Positions 1-9,597 are shown, numbered from the stretch's first letter. The stretch: 46,597 bases of DNA from an uncultured Candidatus Saccharibacteria bacterium (GCA_938041555.1 CALIAC010000036.1:1-46597), one strand, 5' to 3'. Notes: a model not told the origin generated them from the sequence alone. Numbers and translations: made by a program.

Positions 1-2
1 GA

Positions 3-80
3 AAAGTTAGTTTAGTTGGTGCTGAGTTTGTCATTGATGATCCTTACGTTTTGAATTATATCAAGACTATTGTTCTATAG
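3..80 (+). CDS. C-terminal end of an unidentified gene (partial)
   Basis: One frame is open from the left edge to a TAG at 78-80 and encodes 25 residues ending in YIKTIVL. The other two forward frames close within a few codons. Because the fragment is short, an open frame of this length could arise by chance. It lies directly upstream of the polysaccharide operon and could be the end of another surface-polysaccharide gene, but I recognise no family. Confidence 0.35.
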   Translation, partial: KVSLVGAEFVIDDPYVLNYIKTIVL

Positions 81-190
81 CGCTATTATATCATTATAAT
101 TGAGTCAAAGCGTTGCTGAATTTTCCACAACAATTTATGGTATAACCTCTGTTCTATAAATGTATGATCGTCATATGTTGCAAGATATGC

Positions 191-219
191 TTGGAGCTCG
201 GCAAAATGTATGCTATAGT
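191..219 (+). promoter_or_regulatory. Candidate promoter of the polysaccharide operon
   Basis: TTGGAG (191-196), a 17-base spacer and TATAGT (214-219) preceded by TG (extended -10). Transcription would start near 226, leaving a leader of about 44 bases with a GGGGG ribosome binding site at 261-265 before the GTG at 270. An alternative -10 (TATAAC, 140-145) has a poorer -35. Confidence 0.5.
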
Positions 220-269
220 CGAACATAGGTGGGACAAACAATATGAGAACATAACACACAGGGGGCATT

Positions 270-899
270 GTGGAAACAATCAACTTTTACCAACTAACAC
301 GATATTATGCACGGAAGTGGCCGATGATGATTGTTGCCATTCTCGTTGGTGTCGGGCTGGGCGCAGCCTATGTACTATCTGTCCAGCAGCCGCAGTACAA
401 AAGCTCGGCAACGTTGCTCCTAACAGGGGTAGAGCAGGGTCAAAACACCATTACGCTTACTAACTATACGACGCTCTTTACCTCACGGCGGGTGCTCGAT
501 CCGGTAATCGACCGCGCCCAATACAAGGGGAGCTACGAGACACTGCTGGCTAACACAACTGCCAAGCACGTAAAGAACACCGATATTATCACTGTCTCGA
601 TGAATGCTGGTGAGCCCAAGATGAGCGAAACCTTACTCAAACAGGCAATTACCGAGTTTGAAAAGCAAACGAAAGCATTGTATGGCAAAACCAAAATTAG
701 CATCAAAACTGTCGACACTGTCAATACACCAAGTGCGCCAGCAAATATAGGGCTGTGGCAGGCAATGGCACTTGGTGGCGGTGGCGCACTGCTGCTTGCC
801 ATTGTAGGATTGTTCTTTGCCTACGACTATGCGCAATCGCAGCGCGTGGCCGAAGCAGCTGCCGCAGCTACATCCACAGCGACCAAGACTAAGCGCTAG
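270..899 (+). CDS. Wzz/YveK-like polysaccharide chain-length determinant
   Basis: 209-residue inner-membrane protein with the Wzz layout: a cytoplasmic start, TM1 at about 19-37, an extracytoplasmic middle with heptad-like helices, and TM2 at about 162-184, followed by a short Ala/Thr/Lys tail. Such proteins regulate the length of polysaccharide chains made by a Wzy polymerase, and in Gram-positives also act with a tyrosine kinase. The tail lacks a kinase domain. The start is GTG, supported by GGGGG eight bases upstream. It is the first gene of the operon, which fits its role. Family assignment rests on topology and context. Confidence 0.75.
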   Translation: METINFYQLTRYYARKWPMMIVAILVGVGLGAAYVLSVQQPQYKSSATLLLTGVEQGQNTITLTNYTTLFTSRRVLDPVIDRAQYKGSYETLLANTTAKHVKNTDIITVSMNAGEPKMSETLLKQAITEFEKQTKALYGKTKISIKTVDTVNTPSAPANIGLWQAMALGGGGALLLAIVGLFFAYDYAQSQRVAEAAAAATSTATKTKR

Positions 900-988
900 C
901 ACTACCTACACAGAACTTATTTTGCTGAAGTATACAGCCGCATGGGTACGCGGCACGATAACAACACAGGGTAACAAGGGGGTATACC

Positions 989-1609
989 ATGTATCGGGAA
1001 TACGGAAAACGCATCGAAGATGTGAGCATTGCGCTGGCTGCGCTGGTGATTCTAGGGCTGCCAATGCTGCTGGTTGCAGCAGCGATTCGCCTCACATCGA
1101 AAGGGCCGGCCTTGTTCCGCCAGAAGCGCTTCGGCAAAGATAAGCAGCTATTTACAGTTTATAAATTTCGCACTATGTCTACGAAAGCACCAAAGAATAT
1201 GCCAACCAATAGTTTTACCAACGCAGATAGCTATATCACACCACTCGGTGGGGTGCTGCGCAAGCTATCCATCGACGAACTGCCACAGCTACTCAATGTC
1301 ATCAAAGGCGAGATGAGTATCGTTGGGCCGCGGCCTGTCATCAAGACAGAGAAAAAGCTTATTAACCTGCGCCAAAAATACCAGGCTAATTCCGTTAAGC
1401 CAGGCATCACTGGCTGGGCGCAGGTAAATGGCCGCGACGACCTAGACGACCAGCGCAAAGCCGAGATGGACGGTGAGTATGTGCAGCGACTGAGCTTCCT
1501 GACCGACGTCAAGATCATGATAAAGACGATTGGAGCGGTATTGATGATGAGTGGCCACACAGAGGGGAATGAGCGGACAGTAACAGGAGTCGATAATGCC
1601 CTCGAATAA
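989..1609 (+). CDS. Undecaprenyl-phosphate sugar-1-phosphate transferase (bacterial sugar transferase family)
   Basis: 206 residues. It should start polysaccharide assembly by moving a sugar-1-phosphate from a nucleotide sugar to undecaprenyl phosphate at the membrane. Seen: an N-terminal membrane helix (about 12-33), then the family signatures FRQKRFG, YKFRTM, KLSIDELPQLLNV, GEMSIVGPRP and KPGITGWAQVNGR in order, and a C-terminal amphipathic segment. It is the short form (catalytic domain only, like WcaJ-C or EpsL) without the extra N-terminal membrane bundle. AAGGGGG lies about eight bases before the ATG. It overlaps the next gene by 14 bases. Confidence 0.93.
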   Translation: MYREYGKRIEDVSIALAALVILGLPMLLVAAAIRLTSKGPALFRQKRFGKDKQLFTVYKFRTMSTKAPKNMPTNSFTNADSYITPLGGVLRKLSIDELPQLLNVIKGEMSIVGPRPVIKTEKKLINLRQKYQANSVKPGITGWAQVNGRDDLDDQRKAEMDGEYVQRLSFLTDVKIMIKTIGAVLMMSGHTEGNERTVTGVDNALE

Positions 1610-2717
1610 GAAAAAAGTCCTCTTCACCTCACACACCGCCAATTTCCAGAAGTTCAACCGGCCCTTCATGCGGATGTTGCGCGAACAGGGGTATGAAGTG
1701 CATTATGCCTCAATGGGCGAGGAACAGATTGAGGATTGCGACAAGCAGTTTGTCGTACCATTTACGCGTAGCCCCTTCACGCTGAGTAATGTCCGGGCCT
1801 ATCGCCAGCTCAAGGAGATTATCGACCACGAGCAGTACGACCTCATCCACACTCATACACCAGTAGGGAGTGTCGTGACGCGTCTTGCGGCTCGACAGGC
1901 TCGACAGCGTGGCACGCGGGTGATCTACACTGCTCATGGCTTTCACTTCTTTACGGGTGCGCCGCTGCTTAATTGGCTGGTGTACTATCCCATCGAGCGT
2001 TTGATGGCACACTACACTGACGTTCTCATTACAATTAATGCCGAGGACTATGCCCGAGCTAACCGTCACTTTGCTACCAGCGTGGTGTATGTGCCGGGGG
2101 TGGGGGTGGACCCAAAGCGATTTGATATCACAATCAATAAGGACTTACGGCGTGCAATACGTGCTGAGCTGGGTATTAAGCCAAATGATTTCGTCATAAT
2201 CTACGTCGCTGAGCTGTCGAAAAGAAAGAACCAGTCTTGGCTCCTCAGTGCGCTCAAGACAACCTTGCAGCAAGACGCATCGATGCATCTTTTGCTGGTT
2301 GGTGCAGATAGTCTGCAGGGTAAGATCCACAAGCAGTCTGCTCGCTATGGTATACAGAGTCAAGTTCATTTTCTAGGGTATAGAAAGGATATACCAGAGT
2401 TGCTCCAGGCGTCGGATCTATATGTTTCTACGTCAAAGCAAGAGGGGTTGCCCGTTAATATTCTTGAGGCGATGATGGGCCGCATGCCAATTGTCGCCCT
2501 GGAATGCCGAGGGGTTGCTGAGCTCCTCTCGTTGGTGGGTGCTACGCCAGCGCGTGATATGCAGACATTCCGTGCGGCTGTCCAGCACCACAAAAAGCAC
2601 CGCTCCTTGCACCGCGAGAAAGACGCAATCCAATCCGCACTATCACGATACACAACACCAAATATTATGAAAAATATGCGCCAACTGTATGAATACGAGG
2701 GAGAGGCTGCTCGATGA
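1596..2717 (+). CDS. GT4-family glycosyltransferase (EpsD-like)
   Basis: 373-residue GT-B glycosyltransferase that should add a sugar to the lipid-linked repeat unit in the cytoplasm. The N-terminal domain has the EpsD-like pattern HTHTPVGSVVTRLAAR and TAHGFHFF (about 86-130). The C-terminal donor-binding domain shows YVAELSKRKNQ, FLGYRKDIPELLQASDLYV and EGLPVNILEAMM with the catalytic/donor acidic residue region ExLPvxilEA. It begins inside the end of the sugar transferase gene and its stop overlaps the next start by four bases (ATGA), indicating coupled translation. The exact sugar cannot be told. Confidence 0.9.
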   Translation: MPSNKKKVLFTSHTANFQKFNRPFMRMLREQGYEVHYASMGEEQIEDCDKQFVVPFTRSPFTLSNVRAYRQLKEIIDHEQYDLIHTHTPVGSVVTRLAARQARQRGTRVIYTAHGFHFFTGAPLLNWLVYYPIERLMAHYTDVLITINAEDYARANRHFATSVVYVPGVGVDPKRFDITINKDLRRAIRAELGIKPNDFVIIYVAELSKRKNQSWLLSALKTTLQQDASMHLLLVGADSLQGKIHKQSARYGIQSQVHFLGYRKDIPELLQASDLYVSTSKQEGLPVNILEAMMGRMPIVALECRGVAELLSLVGATPARDMQTFRAAVQHHKKHRSLHREKDAIQSALSRYTTPNIMKNMRQLYEYEGEAAR

Positions 2718-3961
2718 ACCAAGAAGGAACTATAGCGATCATAACGACTGGCCTATTGCCGGTACCTTCGGTGATGGGGGGTGCGGTAGAGAATCTGGTG
2801 CAGAATTTTATCGATGAGAACGAGCGGCAAGGCGGCCCTCGCCTCACGGTATATAGCACCGCAACACCAGATGCTATAGAAAAGGCTCAGGCGTACACAC
2901 ATACAGACTTTGTCTTTATACACACCCCATGGGTCATCAGAGCAGCGGACTCTATACTCTACAGTGTATTCCGGCGCCTTGTCGATACAAATAAGAGTGC
3001 GTCTTTGCGGGCAATCCTGCAGCGGCTGTATTTTTTGAGGAAGGTGTCAAGGCATATTGCTCGCAAAAACCATCGCAAAATACTGTTTGAGAATGCGATC
3101 ATCCAGACGCACATCCTACGGTGGCACAAAAATCAGGAACGATACAAAGGCAGAGTCTATGTGCATATTCATAATGAAATAACTAACTTTTATAAGACAT
3201 ATAACTATCTAGTAGATGCAAAAATTATCGTCGTGAGCAAGTTCATCAAAGATAGCTTGATCGCTAAATCGGCGCAAGGTAATGAAGACAGCGGCCCACT
3301 ACAAAACGTATCTGTGCTCAAGAATGCAGTTGACAATACCCGGTTTACTGCAATGACGAGAAAGCGCGCATCGAAGCTACTGCATCAACAATATGCCATC
3401 GATGCTTCAAGAAAGATCGTATTATTCAGTGGTAGACTGACTCCGGAGAAGGGGATTGATGTGTTGCTACGAGCGCTTGATCGGGTGAAAGAACAAAATT
3501 ACCAGCTGCTTGTGGTTGGCAGCTCGTTCTTTGGGACTGATATCAAAAACCCATTTTTGAAGGAGCTTCGCGACCTCACCGAGGCACATCGGGAGCACGT
3601 GACATTTACCGGATATATCGACTATGACAACATGCCGCTACTCTACCGCGGGTGTGACTTTGCAGTGTTGCCCTCGGTCTGTAATGATGCTGCGCCGCTA
3701 ACGGTCATAGAATCGATTACGGCAGGCTTGCCGATGATCACGACAAACAGAGGTGGCATACCAGAATATGCGTCAGACAGAGCAGCTATTCTCCTTGATA
3801 CAGATGAGACCCTTGAGCAGTCTATAGCAAAAAATATAGAAAAACTTCTCAGAGAGGATGACACATTGCAAGCCATGAGCAAAGCAGGCCAAAAAGCCGC
3901 CAAAGATATGACATTATATAATTATTATAGAGGGCTCCTCGAGAAGCTGGGAGAAGAATAA
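2714..3961 (+). CDS. GT4-family glycosyltransferase
   Basis: 415-residue GT-B glycosyltransferase. The N-terminal PSVMGGAVENLVQNF motif is the usual glycine-rich acceptor-side loop. The C-terminal half carries LFSGRLTPEKGIDVLL, a GYIDYDNMPLLYRGCDFAVLPS-type region and APLTVIESITAGLPMITTN with the donor-binding E. It starts by ATGA overlap with the previous glycosyltransferase and ends eight bases before the polymerase gene. The codon mix is more AT-rich than that of the first operon genes, as is usual for the variable centre of a polysaccharide locus. Substrate unknown. Confidence 0.9.
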   Translation: MNQEGTIAIITTGLLPVPSVMGGAVENLVQNFIDENERQGGPRLTVYSTATPDAIEKAQAYTHTDFVFIHTPWVIRAADSILYSVFRRLVDTNKSASLRAILQRLYFLRKVSRHIARKNHRKILFENAIIQTHILRWHKNQERYKGRVYVHIHNEITNFYKTYNYLVDAKIIVVSKFIKDSLIAKSAQGNEDSGPLQNVSVLKNAVDNTRFTAMTRKRASKLLHQQYAIDASRKIVLFSGRLTPEKGIDVLLRALDRVKEQNYQLLVVGSSFFGTDIKNPFLKELRDLTEAHREHVTFTGYIDYDNMPLLYRGCDFAVLPSVCNDAAPLTVIESITAGLPMITTNRGGIPEYASDRAAILLDTDETLEQSIAKNIEKLLREDDTLQAMSKAGQKAAKDMTLYNYYRGLLEKLGEE

Positions 3962-3968
3962 AAAACTT

Positions 3969-5096
3969 ATGAGCACACTACAAAAGCTAAATATAAATCT
4001 AAAAAAGATACTCGCGACCACGCTCGTGTTTGTGATGATCGCGTACTACTACCTCTACGTGGTGTCACCACAGTTGACGGCATGGCTGCCGCTTATCCTG
4101 ATGATCGGTATTGCTCTGTCTGGGATCATTTTGGTCGATTTTGCCATAACAAACAAGCTTACTAGGTGGCATTGCAAATATCTGCTCTTTTATATTGCGG
4201 TGCTTGGGATATCAGTTATTTTCCAATGGCCAAATGTCGCCTGGCTCGCACTAACTTCGAGCACACTCTTGATCCTCAAACGGGATGAGTTTATCAAGAT
4301 ATTTTTCTATACCTCGGTAGGGTTTTATCTCCTCGTGGTTGCTTTGGCGCTCTTAGGGGTGTTGCCCATGGTGTATGTTGGGTTTGATGGTAATGAATCG
4401 CAGCGGTATGGATTTGCAAAATACTCGCTTGGGTTTGATGGGCCAAACCAAGCATCGTTGTCATTCTTCCCAATACTGCTCAGTGGTATGTATCTCTATG
4501 GTACTCGCCGGGTGTTTATGGGTATTGCGCTGATTGCTTGTATTGCTGTTGGTATTCTGACTGGTAGTCGCATGGGCCTCTTGCTGAGCCTTGCCTTTAT
4601 TCCGGCCTATAGGCTACTACTCCACAAGCATGGTGAGCGCAAGAAAAGCACCATAGCACCATATTTGTTTATTCTTGGCCTTCTTGTGTCGTGTATTGGT
4701 GCGGCAGTGCTCGTTGATAATGACCTAGCAAATAGGGTTATGTCTGGCAGGCCTAAGTTGATTGATCAATATCTGCAGTCAGAGTATACTCCATCGGTAT
4801 TTGGATCGGACGAGGTGTACAATAAAGCCCAGTACGGAACAGCTCCAGTCGATAATTTCCCTGTGTATATATATGCTCGCTATGGAATAGTTGGCTTTAT
4901 CATATTTGCCTTCGTCTTTTGGCAGGGGATGCGGCGAGAACGCTCGACGAAGATGTATATTCTATTCTTATTCATCATCCTATATGGATTTGCAGAAGCC
5001 TTCTTCGATATTGCAGCAAAGAACTTCATCTTGCCGATTCTCATGGTTTCACTCTTTCAGAAAGGAGCTTTGTATGAGCAGCAAAACACTCGTTAG
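3969..5096 (+). CDS. Wzy-like polysaccharide polymerase / O-antigen ligase-type membrane protein
   Basis: 375 residues with about ten membrane segments and a longer extracytoplasmic loop (about 245-300), the layout of Wzy/WaaL-type proteins. In the operon context it should polymerise lipid-linked repeat units on the outer face of the membrane. Sequence conservation in this family is weak; the call rests on topology, the GxxGPNQAS-like and TGSRMG segments (the latter common in Wzy proteins) and the position between glycosyltransferases. It has no strong SD but follows the previous stop closely. Its end overlaps the next gene by 23 bases. Confidence 0.75.
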   Translation: MSTLQKLNINLKKILATTLVFVMIAYYYLYVVSPQLTAWLPLILMIGIALSGIILVDFAITNKLTRWHCKYLLFYIAVLGISVIFQWPNVAWLALTSSTLLILKRDEFIKIFFYTSVGFYLLVVALALLGVLPMVYVGFDGNESQRYGFAKYSLGFDGPNQASLSFFPILLSGMYLYGTRRVFMGIALIACIAVGILTGSRMGLLLSLAFIPAYRLLLHKHGERKKSTIAPYLFILGLLVSCIGAAVLVDNDLANRVMSGRPKLIDQYLQSEYTPSVFGSDEVYNKAQYGTAPVDNFPVYIYARYGIVGFIIFAFVFWQGMRRERSTKMYILFLFIILYGFAEAFFDIAAKNFILPILMVSLFQKGALYEQQNTR

Positions 5097-6069
5097 TATT
5101 GTCGTACCCGTCTACAATATGGAGCACTACCTCAGTCAATGCATCGATAGTGTTATTGCTCAAACATACCGCGCGCTAGAGATCATCATCATCAATGATG
5201 GCTCATCAGATAGATCACTTGAGATTGCTCATGATCTTGCCCGGAAAGATCAGAGGATTTTCGTTGTTGATAAGCCAAATGGCGGTGTGAGCTCGGCCCG
5301 CAACGAAGGTATTAAGCGAATGCAGGGGAGGTATGTCACCTTCGTTGATGCAGATGATTCAATCCACCCAACGTATATTGAGAATCTCTTGGCTGATGCA
5401 CAGGCGACGGATGCTGACATAGTGAGCACGCCAAAGCACCTACTTGGCGATGCAGAGCGGCAGGATTTCTTGGATGCGACTATCCCAGTTGCTGCGTCGG
5501 CGTCGGTCTTTACTCGCACTGAGGCGTTAACCGCACTATATAATGGGCGGCTTGAGAAGGGTAATAATGGCTGCCAATTGTACAAAACCGATATCATCAA
5601 GCGTAATAATATCAGGTTTGATTCTCAGATGGCGATAGGGGAGGATTTTGATTTTTTGGCCCGCGCGATTATATCGGCGCGCTGTATTGCGGTTGACAAT
5701 CGCAGACTCTATTATTATCGAGCTAACCCAACAAGCGCCGTGCATCAGGAATTTAACATTCGACACTATCAAGCGATTGAGAACATGCAAAAGACAGGCA
5801 GAGCACTCCACAATCCACCAAAGAAACTCGTCCAGGCAATGGACAACAACCTATTTGTCGCCTCGGCATCATACGGTGCATTGATGTATGCAAGCCGCAA
5901 AAAATTCCCAAGAGAATTTGACGAAATCAAACGTACCGTCCGGAGGCTCAAGTGGGGCACACTATTGAGCCGAGACGTTAAGCACAGTGGTCGAATACGG
6001 GCGGCACTGATTATTTGTCTTGGTATCAACCTTGGGTTTATTGTAATTAGAAAATTGATAAAAATCTAA
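5074..6069 (+). CDS. GT2-family glycosyltransferase
   Basis: 331-residue GT-A glycosyltransferase. The start at 5074 is set by AAAGGAG at 5061-5067 and places the family start SIVVPVYN at residues 7-14. Further signatures are IIIINDGSSDRS, the metal-binding DxD equivalent TFVDADDS, and a later GEDFDF acidic motif that binds the acceptor/base. The C-terminus has a hydrophobic helix (about 308-325) that probably anchors it to the membrane near the flippase. The gene begins inside the end of the polymerase gene. Substrate unknown. Confidence 0.93.
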   Translation: MSSKTLVSIVVPVYNMEHYLSQCIDSVIAQTYRALEIIIINDGSSDRSLEIAHDLARKDQRIFVVDKPNGGVSSARNEGIKRMQGRYVTFVDADDSIHPTYIENLLADAQATDADIVSTPKHLLGDAERQDFLDATIPVAASASVFTRTEALTALYNGRLEKGNNGCQLYKTDIIKRNNIRFDSQMAIGEDFDFLARAIISARCIAVDNRRLYYYRANPTSAVHQEFNIRHYQAIENMQKTGRALHNPPKKLVQAMDNNLFVASASYGALMYASRKKFPREFDEIKRTVRRLKWGTLLSRDVKHSGRIRAALIICLGINLGFIVIRKLIKI

Positions 6070-6086
6070 AAGACGAGGATATTCTT

Positions 6087-7223
6087 ATGAAAAAAGTCGG
6101 CATCATCACCTTTCATCGCTCGCATAATTGTGGGTCTATTATGCAAGCATACGCACTGCAAAAAGTCTTGCAAACGCGATACGGTATTGCGCCCGAATTC
6201 ATCGACTTCTCGAGTCCTGGCCAGCAGAAGCTCTATTCAGTCTTTAGTGGAGACAATAGTGCAAAGGGCATGCTGCGTAATGTCGGGCGGGCATTTATCT
6301 ACAACCGGCTCAAGAATAATCAGGCGAGCTACGATAGGTACATCAAGAAACACCTGAGGCTATCTGACCGCACATTTGCCACTAATAAAGAATTGCAAGA
6401 GGCTCATTTTGGGTACGATGCATATATTGCGGGGAGTGACCAGGTGTGGAATATAATGATCGATGATTATGACCCTGCCTACTTCTTGAATTTTGTTGAA
6501 GAAAATAAGCCAAAGATATCATACGCGGCCTCATTTGGTGCACGGCGAGTAAGTAGCAACACTAATCATCCTGAAATAATTCGTGATATGATACAGGACT
6601 TCAGCTACATCTCGGTCAGAGAACCAAACGGCCAAAAATGGCTAGCCGAAGATTTTGCAATCAAGAGCACTGTGGTGCTCGACCCAACGCTGCTCATTGA
6701 TGGAGATGATTATCGCGATGGAGAGGAGTCGCCCACAGAGCATATCAAGAAGGATTATATCTTTATTTATGCAGTGAGTGTGTCGCGTAAGTTTGAACAA
6801 CGGATACAGCAGCTCGCTCGAGAAGAGGGGCTCAAGATCGTTATATGGCAACCTGATACCTGGCTCAAAATGAAAGGGGCAGCAAAGGGTTATATCCTAC
6901 CAAAAGATGAGAACCCAGGGAAATACTTATGGTATATACGTCATGCCAAATATGTATTTACAGCATCCTTCCATGGTGTGATATTTTGTGCCCAGTATAG
7001 AAAGAATTTCTGGATCTTGTACAATAAAGGAATGAATTATGACAAAGACGATCGGATTCTTTCGCTCGTGGACAGCCTTGCATTGTCGGATCGACTTCTG
7101 CCAGAAGATGACACGGAAAAGGATATGCGCTTCGCCATTGACTATACAGCCTACGAAAAAAACCTTGCCAAGAGGCGTCAGCAATCATTTGAGTTTCTTG
7201 ACAAGGCGGTAAAAAACATATGA
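6087..7223 (+). CDS. Polysaccharide pyruvyl transferase family protein
   Basis: 378 residues. The family adds pyruvate ketals from phosphoenolpyruvate to sugars of exopolysaccharides or wall polymers. The N-terminus GIITFHRSHNCGSIMQAYAL is the typical N-terminal glycine-rich region; AGSDQVWN, SYAASFGA, SVREPNGQ, VLDPTLL and TASFHGVIFC follow in order and are the classic PF04230 signatures. An AAGACGAGG element precedes the ATG. The stop overlaps the flippase start by four bases. PEP supply could be tied to the nearby pyk gene, but that is only a thought from proximity. Confidence 0.92.
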   Translation: MKKVGIITFHRSHNCGSIMQAYALQKVLQTRYGIAPEFIDFSSPGQQKLYSVFSGDNSAKGMLRNVGRAFIYNRLKNNQASYDRYIKKHLRLSDRTFATNKELQEAHFGYDAYIAGSDQVWNIMIDDYDPAYFLNFVEENKPKISYAASFGARRVSSNTNHPEIIRDMIQDFSYISVREPNGQKWLAEDFAIKSTVVLDPTLLIDGDDYRDGEESPTEHIKKDYIFIYAVSVSRKFEQRIQQLAREEGLKIVIWQPDTWLKMKGAAKGYILPKDENPGKYLWYIRHAKYVFTASFHGVIFCAQYRKNFWILYNKGMNYDKDDRILSLVDSLALSDRLLPEDDTEKDMRFAIDYTAYEKNLAKRRQQSFEFLDKAVKNI

Positions 7224-8656
7224 GCAGATCTACCGAGCTCATAAAAAACACTGCCCTCCTCACGATTAGCAAGATCACGACGCAGGCCGTAGCATTCTTG
7301 CTTGTTCCTCTGTATACATTTTATTTGTCCGCAAGTGACTATGGGCAGGTTGACCTCATCTTGACGTATATTGCTTTGTTTGCGCCAATCTTGTCGGTGC
7401 AGCTGGAATTTGCGGCATTTCGGTTTGCGATCGATTCGCGCAACGATGCGGACAGACTTAGTAGCATCCTATCAACGATATTCAAAATAGTGTTGCCTAT
7501 CACAGGGGTGGCCATCGCTTTGTTGGCTATTGTATCGCTGTTTGTTGCTATCCCGTACTTGATTCTTGTGTGCCTCAATATTGTGCTCTCTGTCGTATCT
7601 GCGGTGCTACTGCAATTTACGCGAGGAGTTGGTGATGCAAAGCATTTTTCCATCGCGAGCATACTCATTGGCGTGGTGAGTACACTATGCTCCTTTGTCT
7701 TTGTTGCGGCCATGCGGCTACCTGCCTTTAGTTTGATGATATCGTTAGTGCTCGCGAATTTAGTAGGCATAGGCTACCTGTTGGTGATTATTCGGCGCAA
7801 GAAACGCATTCGCTTGCTACACGGCGAGACGCACCAATCGTTGCGTTCGGATATGCTGCGGTATGCTATTCCACTTTTGCCGAATAATATTGCATGGTGG
7901 GTGCTCAATGTCTCAGATAGGACTATTATTTCGATGTTTATTGGTGCAGCGGCAAATGGTATGTATGCGATTGCGAATAAATTTGCATTTGTCCCAAGCA
8001 TATTGTTTGGTATATTTAGTATGAGCTGGAGCGAATCTGCCTCGATTCATATTGCTTCGCGAGATAGAGATGCATTCTTTTCAAAGGTGTCCGACATGTG
8101 CTTGCGGCTATACTCATTTGCAACTGTGGTGTATGTGTTGGTAATAGATATATTCTATTCACGAATCGTTGGTGCAGAATATGCGGATGCGCATGGCTTA
8201 ATACCCATTTTGGCGATAGGGGCTTTTTTTCAGGCGATCCTTGGCAATTACTCTGCGATATACATTGCTAAGAAAAAGACAAAAGAGGTTGCCAATAGCT
8301 CCCTTGCAGCTGCAGTGATCAATATTGTCGTTAATCTTGCTTTGGTAGGCGTTATTGGTGTGTATGCCTCGGCACTCTCGACTGCTGTTGCCTTTGCCTG
8401 TATGGCAGTGATACGGCATATTCATGTCCAGCGCTATGTTAAGGTGCGCTATCGTGCGCAAAGTATTATATGCTCTGGAGCTGTATTAATAGCCGGGGGG
8501 ATTATCTACTATACTCATGTGCCAAAGATCGTATCTATAGTAGCCTGTGTGGTTGCGATGCTCGTCGGTATTGTTTGCACAAAGGATCTCTTCGCAAAGA
8601 TGCCCGTCAAAAAATACTTTCGCAAAAACCTAGACAAGATGCTCCATCATAAATAA
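7220..8656 (+). CDS. Wzx-type polysaccharide flippase (MOP/MATE superfamily)
   Basis: 478-residue membrane protein with about 13-14 hydrophobic segments. It should flip the finished lipid-linked repeat unit across the cytoplasmic membrane. Seen: the family start KNTALLTISKITTQAVAFLL, the loop YTFYLSASDYGQVDL, and mid-protein NVSDRTIISMFIGAAANGMYAIANK, which are standard for the polysaccharide synthase subfamily. It is coupled to the previous gene (ATGA). Together with the sugar transferase and Wzy-like protein it completes a Wzx/Wzy pathway. Confidence 0.92.
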   Translation: MSRSTELIKNTALLTISKITTQAVAFLLVPLYTFYLSASDYGQVDLILTYIALFAPILSVQLEFAAFRFAIDSRNDADRLSSILSTIFKIVLPITGVAIALLAIVSLFVAIPYLILVCLNIVLSVVSAVLLQFTRGVGDAKHFSIASILIGVVSTLCSFVFVAAMRLPAFSLMISLVLANLVGIGYLLVIIRRKKRIRLLHGETHQSLRSDMLRYAIPLLPNNIAWWVLNVSDRTIISMFIGAAANGMYAIANKFAFVPSILFGIFSMSWSESASIHIASRDRDAFFSKVSDMCLRLYSFATVVYVLVIDIFYSRIVGAEYADAHGLIPILAIGAFFQAILGNYSAIYIAKKKTKEVANSSLAAAVINIVVNLALVGVIGVYASALSTAVAFACMAVIRHIHVQRYVKVRYRAQSIICSGAVLIAGGIIYYTHVPKIVSIVACVVAMLVGIVCTKDLFAKMPVKKYFRKNLDKMLHHK

Positions 8657-8666
8657 TATATGCTAT

Positions 8667-9140
8667 ATGATAAGTAGAAAGCAGAAAACAATCACTATAC
8701 TTAATTACGTGATTGTTTGTGGCTGGGCCTTAGTTATCTTCATCCTCTCCAATCAACCTGCCGCTGTCTCTAGCGGGCAGAGCGGGGTGATTGTTGGGCA
8801 TTTGCAGCAGGCTATGCCAGGGGTGAGCACGGCTCTCTTAACGTTTCTTGTGCGCAAGAGTGCTCATATTATTGCTTATTTTATCCTTGGTATATTGATG
8901 TATCGTGCACTGCGTATCACTATACGCCGCTGGCGAGCGCGCACCGTAGCGAGCCTTGCCTTGCTGAGTTGCAGTCTCTATGCAGTGACAGACGAGATTC
9001 ATCAACTCTTCGTACCAGGGCGCAGTGGCGAACTGCGCGATGTGATGATCGACAGCATAGCGGCACTGGTGGGGGTGGGGCTTTGCGCGTGGATGATGCG
9101 CTGGCGATCATTACGCAAGAGCACTGCCAGGAACGATTGA
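8667..9140 (+). CDS. VanZ-like family membrane protein
   Basis: 157 residues with four membrane helices. Diagnostic are RKSAHIIAYFILG (about 64-76) and DEIHQLFVPGRSGELRDVMIDS (about 111-132), the VanZ signature with conserved H and D/E. VanZ proteins are linked to glycopeptide resistance and envelope modification, with no proven reaction. It starts ten bases after the flippase stop without a clear SD, so the start codon is somewhat uncertain, and it closes the operon. Confidence 0.85.
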   Translation: MISRKQKTITILNYVIVCGWALVIFILSNQPAAVSSGQSGVIVGHLQQAMPGVSTALLTFLVRKSAHIIAYFILGILMYRALRITIRRWRARTVASLALLSCSLYAVTDEIHQLFVPGRSGELRDVMIDSIAALVGVGLCAWMMRWRSLRKSTARND

Positions 9141-9341
9141 TGACGACATAATGGGTATACCTACTCGTAGTTTTTGCGAGAAACCCGGGCGTATTTAATG
9201 TCATATTCTGCTGCAAGTCAGGTAGTAGATGAGATGATGGCCATGGTTGTAAGCAATGAGTAGTGCGATGCATAATTTGGTTACAATATATAACATTCGG
9301 CAACAATCTCGAACAAAATTCTCAAAAAATGAAACAAACGT

Positions 9342-9370
9342 TTGCTAATTGTTCGATATAGTGCTACACT
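9342..9370 (+). promoter_or_regulatory. Promoter of candidate small RNA
   Basis: TTGCTA (9342-9347), 17 bases, TACACT (9365-9370), with TG one base upstream of the -10. A start near 9377 is expected. No open frame with an SD follows. Confidence 0.55.
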
Positions 9371-9376
9371 GTCGTA

Positions 9377-9597
9377 GGGGGTACTGATAAGGTACTTCGA
9401 ACACATGTTAGCACAGAGGTAGCTATGGGTTAGGCTACTGGTGCAGCGATCAGCCGTGGGCGCTATCGCCAGTTGGCAATGAATTTGCCAGAGGTCTCCA
9501 CCAGGGTGGATAGGCGCGATGGGTGATCATTCCTCCTCTTTTGCTCATGAGCGAGCCATTATGTTTGCGTTTCTCTCGTAGAGAAAACGCTTTATTC
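9377..9597 (+). ncRNA. Candidate structured small RNA, about 220 nt
   Basis: The segment from the promoter to the terminator has no credible open frame but many exact stems: GTAGC/GCTAC (9419-9423/9434-9438), GCGAT/ATCGC (9446-9450/9465-9469), TGGCAA/TTGCCA (9474-9479/9485-9490) and TCCAC/GTGGA (9497-9501/9506-9510). AGGGGG at the 5' end (9376-9381) can pair with CCTCCT at 9532-9537 to close the fold. I tested it by eye against 5S, 6S, tmRNA, RNase P and SRP RNA signatures and see none. Its role is unknown. The nearest gene downstream is on the other strand, so a cis-acting leader is unlikely. Confidence 0.45.

Noticed and set aside
9497..9520. T-box-like motif AGGGTGGATAGGCGCG in the small RNA
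   Set aside because: It differs from the T-box consensus in the core, no specifier stem was found, and no sense-strand gene follows.
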